Origin: Rhabdophis nuchalis
Lineage: Eukaryota > Chordata > Lepidosauria > Squamata > Natricidae
Length of the DNA stretch: 64,000 bases
NCBI GenBank assembly: GCA_039707465.1
Contig: CM077644.1
Location: forward strand, 222,458,462 to 222,522,461
Direction of reading: 5' to 3'
Part shown: in pieces, positions 57,029 to 64,000 of the stretch
How the letters are laid out: each line of letters starts with the position of its first letter
Position numbering within the stretch: the stretch's first letter is position 1
Made by a program: the position numbers and the translations under genes
The notes under the pieces: model-generated
Seen by the model: only the letters and a program-made list of their open reading frames with translations
What the model was told of the DNA's origin: nothing
The model's database searches: none

Positions 57029-58068
57029 ATTTGATGATATGTCTTTACTGCTGCCACAGAAAATTGAATAAAGCTACTATGGGAATCAGGAAGTAGAAAC
57101 TTTTTACGCCAAAGTTCTGTCTCTGCATAGTACTGTTTCAAGGTAGCTGAAATTAAAAAAAAATCTTAGATCCCTATAATTCCAGATAACAATATGTGGG
57201 TCATAGTTTTGATTCCTCCTGAGCAACATGGACAATTCTGTTCAAGTGAGGCGTTTTGTAAGCGTGTGCCCAGCAAGGACGCGTGCTGTGCTCAAAAGAA
57301 ATCCTTCATCAATCTAAAGTGATTCTATCGATTTAAATACCTGAATCCCCAAATCCGGTGCTTCGTTACAGCCAGAGTTTTATCTAGGCTAAGGGGAGAA
57401 AGGTCTGGCAAGAAAAGACCACAATATGCTGGGTCATTGTTAATTTGTCTCCATAGGATAGAGAGTCAAACCTGCCTAGCCAAATGAGGTGGACCAAGGA
57501 AATTCTCAAAAGATTTATTTTAGTCTGAATATGAATTAGTAGAGTCTTAATCGATCCCCAAAGGAGATGATGTACTTTTCAGATAATGAACTGCAGTAAA
57601 ATAAATATATAAAGATAATGATTGCATTTGTTTAAATATGTTACAGATTGCCTATAAGGGCTTATTTTTCATCATTTGGAAAGCCATTGGCCTAGAAAAT
57701 TCTCACTCTTCCTTGGAAGCATTTCCCACTCACAGACATAAATTATTTTGTGGATGTCAAGTTGAAAATCTTTGGCTAAAAGAAAAAATTCACCGTAGAT
57801 AAGAAGTTTTAAAGTTATGAGCTATTGCTATTTCATAGTCCAGCTGGAAGGACACTCATTAAAAATACACTCTGCAAAACAAGTTGCTGCAATTAAAAAG
57901 ATCTCAGGTGGCATCTGCATATAACTGAGGCCATACACCATAACCAATGTGGTACTAACTTGCTTGTTCCTTGAGAAATCATTGTCCCTCTATCTTATTA
58001 ATAGCTTCATGTTCTATGCTAAAGCAAGAATTGGTGCATGGGGGTCCACCTGGGGGCCTGATATAGGG
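57029..58068. other. Unique AT-rich sequence
   Basis: No gene recognised. Confidence 0.45.
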
Positions 58069-58565
58069 CTGTGATGGTGAACCTATGGCATGTGTGCCAC
58101 AGGTGGCAAGCCGAGCCATATCTGCTGGCACATGAGCCATTAACTCCAGCGCACATGCACGCATTGGCCAGCTGACTTTTGGTCTTTGGAGGGCCAAGGG
58201 AGGCCATTTTTGCCCTACCCAGGTTTCAGGAAAGTCTCTGGAGCCTAGGGAGGGTGAAAACGAGCCCAGTGGGTCTACTGGACATTCAGAAACAATGTGT
58301 TTCCAACTTCTGGGGGACTGGGGAGAGGCCATTTTTGCCTTCCCCAGGCAAACCTCTGAACCTGGGAAGGGTGAAAAATGGGCACAATTAGCCTACCGGA
58401 AGTTGGTTCCAAATTTCTTTCAGACCCGTTGGGCCCATTTTTCACCCTCCCCAGGCTCTAGAGGCTATCCTGGAGCCTGGGGAAGATGGAAATGGCCTCC
58501 CCTCTCCCCAAGAAATACCAAGCTCAGCTTGGAGGCATGCAGTGCAGCATGTGGGATGGGGTGGG
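58069..58565. mobile_element. hAT-type element, right end truncated
   Basis: CTGTGATGGTGAACCTATGGC opens the family's left end. The interior repeats an inverted module (CCCAGGTTTCAGGAAAGTCTC / GAGCCTAGGGAGGG) three times, with GTTGGGCCCATTTTTCACCC. The expected GGTTNGCCATCACTG terminus is absent. Confidence 0.7.
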
Positions 58566-60003
58566 GAGCATGGGAGGTTTCCTGTCTACTAAAACTGTTT
58601 AGCAACCTGACCAGAATTAAACTGAGCTTATACACTGTTCACAGCCATAGCATGTGTTGCATCATTGTGTCTGAATCCAACTCAGTTTAATGCTTGTGGT
58701 TTGTGAACCAGAGTTTGTGGTTTATTGAAGTGTGCGGATGTGCACTTAGTGAATCTTTGGTAAATGACCCAAGAGATAGAAAACTGTGCTTTGTGAGAAG
58801 CTGATGTACTGTCAATGTTTAGATTACGGAAGATGGGTACCTTCTGTTATGGTGAACTTGAGAGCTACTTAAAAGAGTTGATTTCCTTTCAAACAAAAAC
58901 AAACCAAAGAACAACATATTATCTGTTTCTGCTTTGGCATCCTCCCTTCCAAGAGCAATGAAATTTAGTCATGTATCTAAAATTAAGAACAAAAGCAAGG
59001 AAAAAGAATTGGCACAAAGGCCAACATTTAATGTCTTGAAATTAAGCCAAATGACTTCATCCTTTAAGTGTTGCCTTTTCTTTGCTTTGAAACTTTTTTT
59101 CTTGATTGGAGCTTATCCAAGCAATGCTTTTTTTAAAATCTACCCAGACATTGCTAATGTGTGTTGGAAGAAATTTTATTTGAGAAATATAAACTACCTA
59201 ATCAATGATAACAAAAAAAAACCCCACATTTTCTTTTCTAAAAATGTGATTTTAAGATTCCTTTTGCTGTGTTTACTGTCCAATCGGTAGACCATTTCTC
59301 ACAACACAAACACTCTCACAATCAAGCAATGGGATATGTATGCATGTACATATGAAATGGGGGAGGGTTATATTCTGAGTTTGGGGGAGGGACCACTTGA
59401 AATATTTCTCCAGAAAGTTATACGTTTGCTGTGTTTCAATGGGACAAAACTTGATATAATTCAAATAACCCCAAATTCTGTAAGGAACAAAAATGGAAAT
59501 GTTCTACCATAAGGAGAAATAGGAATCAAAACAACTTTAGACGGCTTCAATTTTCAACCTAGAATGAACGAAAATTAGTTGAGTAATTAGCGCTGCCCAA
59601 CACTTAATCTATATTTTAAAAATGGACAATATAATTTAAAATGAATTTCAAATATTTCAAATTTCCATGGAAAATAAGATCTGAAAATTATAGATTTTGT
59701 TCAGCTTTCAGTCAAAACAGCCCCAGGAATCTAAAAAGGTAGTATGGGTTCATTTCAGTGAAATTCACTGCCTGGAGTTTTCATTCTATGTACAACCACT
59801 GTGGTTGTTTTTGCATTTGGCAATGTGGCGGTAATACTCAGAAGCGAACAAGAAACAAATCAGTGTAGTATGTATATGTTGTCTCACAAATGAAGTCAAA
59901 CATACTTGTCCCAGGATAATGTTGCAGGATCCAGTCTGGGTCAGAAACTGGGACCAGACCATTAGTTTCCCAAGCTTTCAGATTTGTGCTGGAGGGGAAC
60001 TTC
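58566..60003. other. Unique AT-rich sequence
   Basis: 1.4 kb. The 118-codon frame at 58934-59290 has no recognisable domain, and the sequence around it has no splice or promoter context that I can support. Confidence 0.45.
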
Positions 60004-60313
60004 CAGGGGTGAGATGCTACCAGTTTAACAACCGGTTTGGTGAACATGCACGTTGCATGCAGATGCTCCTAAAGTGCTTGCATGCAGTGCTGAAAACGGA
60101 GCATTTAGAAGCTCAGCTGCTTACCTTCCAAGTCAGCATTGGTAAGTAGAACAGTGAGGAGGTGGGGGAAATCAGTGGTGCTGTGCGATTGAGATGAGCT
60201 AGAAAGCAGGAAATAAAGAACAGGATAGAGCAGGGGTGGGTGGGCAGGGCCAGCTGATAGACAGAGCTACCGGTTCACCCAAACTAGTCTAAACCGGCTG
60301 AATACCACCTCTG
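60004..60313. mobile_element. hAT-type element
   Basis: 310 bp, termini CAGGGGTGAGATGC and GAATACCACCTCTG, sub-terminal AACAACCGGTTTGG and CTAAACCGGC. The flanks GGAACTTC and CTCTGATC do not match. Confidence 0.65.
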
Positions 60314-60787
60314 CTCTGATCACACCAGCTCACATTAGAAAGGCAGGTAATGAGAAGAGACAACCTTCATATTTTATTTGTAGCAACAGAAAGAAAAGCC
60401 CTCATCTACATTCATGTGTTGTGGCCATGAGGATGTGTGTGGCCTGAGACAGGAACTGCTGGTTATATATTCCTTGGGAAAGGAGAGATCTGAATCTCCA
60501 CTTAGCGTTAAGTGGAGAACACTTCTTGAAAACATTTTTTAAATTTCTTCTCTATGGATATATAACCTAGTAAGGCAACATGGACACAATTCATATAAAA
60601 TGTTTAGTATGGTTCCTGGGTTAAACTGTTTTTTTAACTTCATCCAGAAGACGGAACCATAAATTCACTAACTGATTATCATGTTATGGTTTCTTGATTG
60701 GGATATTGTTTAGTGCTTGATCATTGGTCTGGTATTAATATTGATTTTAATCCTTTATTATTGCTGTGTTGATTGCTGGTCCCGGAA
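60314..60787. other. Unique sequence
   Basis: No recognised content. Confidence 0.4.
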
Positions 60788-60788
60788 A

Positions 60789-61022
60789 AAGTGGTGGGAT
60801 TCAAAAAAATTTACTACCGGTTCTGTGGGCGTGGCTTGGTGGGTGTGGCAGGGAAAGGATACTGTAAAACCTCCATTCCCTCCCAATCAGCTGGGACTCA
60901 GGAGGCAGAAAATAGATGGGGGCGGGGCCAGTCAGAGGTGGTATTTACCAATTCTCCAAACTACTCAAAATTTCCACTACAGGATCTCCAGAACTGGTCA
61001 GAACCTGCTGAATACCACCTCT
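60789..61022. mobile_element. hAT-type element, same family as 12877
   Basis: Left end AAGTGGTGGGATTC, right end GAATACCACCTCTG. It shares AAAAAATTTACTACCGGTTCTGTGGGCGTGGC and AAGGATACTGTAAAAC-type text with 12877 and 43728. The flanks CCCGGAAA and GCAGGAAA match at 5 to 6 of 8 positions. Confidence 0.7.
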
Positions 61023-61250
61023 GGCAGGAAACTACCAAATCAGACAATCAAATAGTAAACAACAGCCTAATCAAGGAACTATCAAGGAGAAAACAACAGT
61101 CTCATCAACACTGTCAGGGCAAACCACTGTGTATAAACAGAATGTAAACTTCACAGTCCTCTAGCATTGAAAATGTTAGCCGGTTGTCTGCAAGAAAACA
61201 ACCGAGCTCTGACAGCACCAAGGATTCCACATATTTGATAATGTATAGAA
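61023..61250. repeat. Possible unclassified interspersed repeat
   Basis: Phrases such as CACTGTCAGGGCAAACCACTG and TCTGCAAGAAAACAACCGAGC look familiar from reptile repeats, but I cannot name the element or place its ends. Confidence 0.3.
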
Positions 61251-61519
61251 GAGCCTTCACCTAATTTTGCAGCTGCAGGCTTTTGTAAGGAAGGGAGGAA
61301 GAAGAAGAAAACATGAGTGTTTATAAGTTGGAAAAAAAGAACAACACTGTACCATTTACCCTGGTAAAGATGCTAGAACAGGCTCTCATCTGATATGTCT
61401 CCCCAAGCTGCTATTCCTTATGGTTGAAAGTAAGAGAAATGTGAGCCCTTTCTTCTCTTTATTCTTGTAGAAGTACTTCAAGGACAGCCATAAAAAGACA
61501 TTCAGTTTTAGAGTTTTGT

Positions 61520-61985
61520 AGAAAATGGTTAGAGTACTTCCAGTTTTCCCAGTTGCAATGTATGGCTATGAAAGTTGGACCATAAGAAAGGCTGAGCGCC
61601 AAAGAATTGAGACCTTTGAACTCTGGTGCTGGAGAAGACTCCTGCGAGTCCCTTGGACTGCAAACCAGTCAGTCCTAGAGGAGATCAACCCTGACTGCCC
61701 TTTAGAAGGCCAGATCCTGAAGAGGAAACTCAAATACTTTGGCCACCTAGTGAGAAGGAAGGACTCTCTGGAGAAGAGCCTAATGCTGTGAAAGATTGAG
61801 GGCAAAAGAAGAAAGGGATGGCAGAGAATGAGGTGGCTGGATGGAGTCGTGAGCTTAAATGGATTCTGGGTGAAGGTAGAGGACAGGAAGGCCTGGAGGA
61901 ACATTGTCCATGGGGACAATGGGGTCGCGATAGGTTGGACACGACTTCACAACTAACAACAACAACTTCCAGAGAATCCTTTTCC
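61520..61985 (+). mobile_element. BovB (RTE-clade LINE) 3' end
   Basis: The frame 61525-61791 gives MYGYESWTIRKAERQRIETF, LWCWRRLLRVPWTANQSVLE and KYFGHLVRRKDSLEKSLML before a stop. Downstream text continues the RTE C-terminus in other frames (RRKGWQRMRWLDG, DRKAW) and ends GGTTGGACACGACTTCACAACTAACAACAACAAC, the (AAC)n-type BovB 3' end. It is 5'-truncated. Confidence 0.92.
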
Positions 61986-62913
61986 TCATAGGAATTTCAT
62001 TATGGGATAAATCAAGCAACATGGGTCCTTTGAGCCCAATTGTGCTTGTATTCTTATTTCAGATTTTTTTTAAAAAAAATCAGTTATTTGCATTGTGACT
62101 AAAATCTGAGACATTTCAGAGAGAGAAACGTTATCCATTCTTTTAAAAATATTACGTATAGCAGAATGAGAATGCAGCCAAGATGTTTGCAACTAAGAGA
62201 GTTTCCAAGGAATAGAATGGACCAAAAGATAGATTGGTTACATCATTTAATCCATCTGACGTCTCTGAGCATGGACTAGTCTCCCCATTACATTGAACGG
62301 CTGTGAGTAAATCAAGATTTCTTGTCCTATGAACAGTGTTAGCTTAAATGGCTTCTCAATCAATCATCCTTCAATACTGGGAATCCCAAGGTAATGTTTT
62401 TTTCTCCCCTCAAGCTAGCCAGTCAAATTCAGCTGACTGACAAGCAGTAGGAAAAACAAATCAGGGAGTCAGTTATAATAACAATAAATGCCCTTGCTAT
62501 CAAAGGTATCTGGACACAGCATCCACAGAATGTGAAGCCAGCATTGTTCTGAGTAAATAAATAAATTTGCTGACACTTCTCCAAAATATCTTTGCTTTGC
62601 AAATAACCAAGCAGCTTTACCTTCACCTATTTATCTACTGTACTATTCACTCAGTTTAGTGGTTATATTTCCATTCTATATTTCTTTGTAGAAATAGTTT
62701 CTGTATTTCTTTGTAGGAAAAAAATAATCTCTTTATCAATATTAAGAGAATGTTTCATATAACGGTGCCCTCAAAATGCTACATATGGTCCAACAATGAA
62801 CAAATCTCTGTTTCAGAAACATCATCATCATCAGATCCTAGTAAAATGCTGGCTCTATATTGCATCTTGCACTAATCGTTCTATTTTGTTTGTGCAATTT
62901 ATCTACATTCATC
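61986..62913. other. Unique AT-rich sequence
   Basis: No recognised content. Confidence 0.45.
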
Positions 62914-63378
62914 CAGTGAGGGTGAACCTATGGCATGCATGCCAGAGGAGGCATGCAGAGCCCTCTCTGTGGGCATGTGCGCCATTGCCAGCTGTTCTTC
63001 CAGGTGAATGCACCAGAGGTGGGTTGCTCCTGGTTCGGCCTGGATCAGGCGAACCGGTAGTGACGGAAGTGGGAGGCTCCGCCCACCCATCCAGACACTT
63101 CTGCGCATGTGCAGAAACGTCACGTGCAAGAGCGAACTGGTAATAAAAAAATGGAAACCCACCACATGCATGCCAGCCAGCACCGGAACCTGTAAGAGAG
63201 CAGCTGACCGGCATGCATGCGCATGACCAGCATGCAGGACAGAAGAGCAGCTGGCCACTGTGTGCATGTGCACCAGCCAGCTGCCCTCTTCCAGGTTCTG
63301 GTGCTCCAGTGTGTATGCGTGGGCATGCACACACGCTCCAGTTTCAGCACTCAGTGCCAAAAAGGTTATCAATCACTA
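62914..63378. mobile_element. hAT-type element interrupted by a second hAT-type element
   Basis: The left terminus is CAGTGAGGGTGAACC and the right is GGTTATCAATCACTA, diverged CAGTGATGGC-family ends. The interior is CA/TG-rich with many GCATGC words. The second, different family is inserted at 63011-63170. The outer flanks do not match. Confidence 0.65.
63011..63170. mobile_element. hAT-type short element nested in the one above
   Basis: The termini CAGAGGTGGGTTGC and GGAAACCCACCAC belong to the CAGTGGTGGGTTGC family (compare 25443 and 56727). Sub-terminal GAACCGGTAGTGACGG and GAGCGAACTGGTAAT are included. Confidence 0.65.
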
Positions 63379-63760
63379 TTCTAGGCAATTTACAGATATT
63401 AAAATAGTGATAAAATGAAATTATTTTTAAAACTTCAGTAATAAAATTGTGACAATATTTGTAATGGGCAGAAGGAAGCCTGTCAAGAAACATTCACTAC
63501 CAAGATGAAGGTCAAATAAACAAAAACGGAGCCCTGGAAAGAAATGATGGCTCAGAAAGCACCTCAGACTTGACCCTCCTAGTTTTTACAAAGTTCTCAC
63601 AAAAAGTGAAGGAGGAGGGAAGTGTATTCAAGAGACTTATAAGTCTCTGTTAACATATAATAAAAGTAATATTAGCATTCATAGCTTTAGTTTCTTGGTT
63701 TGGTCTACCTTGAAGGGTTACAAAGATCAGATAGCAAGGGAGTACCTATATACAAATAAT
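63379..63760. other. Unique AT-rich sequence
   Basis: No recognised content. Confidence 0.4.
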
Positions 63761-63763
63761 ATG

Positions 63764-63862
63764 ACATGTATGTATGTATGTGTATGTATACATACACACA
63801 TACACACACACATACATGCATACATACATACATACATACATATATATATATACACATACATT
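63764..63862. repeat. (GTAT)n / (CATA)n microsatellite
   Basis: GTATGTATGTGTATG passes into CACATACACACAC and (CATA)n, with a short TATATATA core, so the array is itself partly self-complementary. Confidence 0.9.
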
Positions 63863-64000
63863 AAGTATGCATGCTGGAAGTATGCTCCCTCCCATATTTG
63901 GCCATACCAGGTGCTTTGACAAAACACTTAATCATTCCCCTGGATCAGCTGATAAGGGAGGAGAGACTTAGAGGTTAATATAACTGCCTAATATGTAAAA

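Overview
The window looks like non-genic nuclear DNA of a squamate reptile, most likely a snake. It is AT-rich, has no recognisable host exon, and is crowded with the mixture of elements known from snake genomes: CR1 and L2-type LINE 3' ends, BovB (RTE) 3' ends, an L1 copy, a Rex1/Babar-like LINE end, tRNA-derived SINEs of Sauria/Squam type, very many small hAT-type elements with 8-bp target-site duplications, and long tri-, tetra- and pentanucleotide microsatellites that sit exactly on LINE 3' ends. The group assignment is inference from repeat content; no species-specific gene is present.

Layout. 0-9.3 kb: hAT elements, LINE 3' tails, a 49-bp inverted repeat around a (CATA)n microsatellite, an inverted SINE pair, a Rex1-like end and CR1 fragments. 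9.3-14.4 kb: mostly unique sequence with a pyrimidine tract, small L1 ends, one hAT and a possible solo LTR. 14.4-20.9 kb: a nearly complete L1 (ORF1, endonuclease, reverse transcriptase) whose ORF1 start lies in an unrelated fossil; an older antisense L1 end and a second fossil of the same type follow. 22-26 kb: CR1 and L2 3' ends, the L2 end carrying two insertions. 26-30.4 kb: mainly unique. 30.4-37.8 kb: heavily nested repeats, including a CR1 end split by two hAT copies, two L2 tails meeting in a microsatellite, and a SINE dimer. 37.8-40.2 kb: a solo-LTR-like unit joined to a 2-kb CR1 reverse transcriptase with one frameshift. 40.9-45 kb: CR1, a SINE with a CR1 tail split by a hAT copy, and a CR1 end split twice. 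45-64 kb: long unique stretches with scattered BovB, SINE, hAT, Helitron-like and foldback elements and one G-rich minisatellite.

There is no operon or pathway here. The only sizeable protein-coding sequences are retrotransposon proteins: L1 ORF1p, L1 ORF2p (broken by two frameshifts) and CR1 reverse transcriptase (5'-truncated, one frameshift). The content of interest is the insertion order, which can be read from intact target-site duplications, and the microsatellites attached to LINE tails. I found no convincing new biological system.
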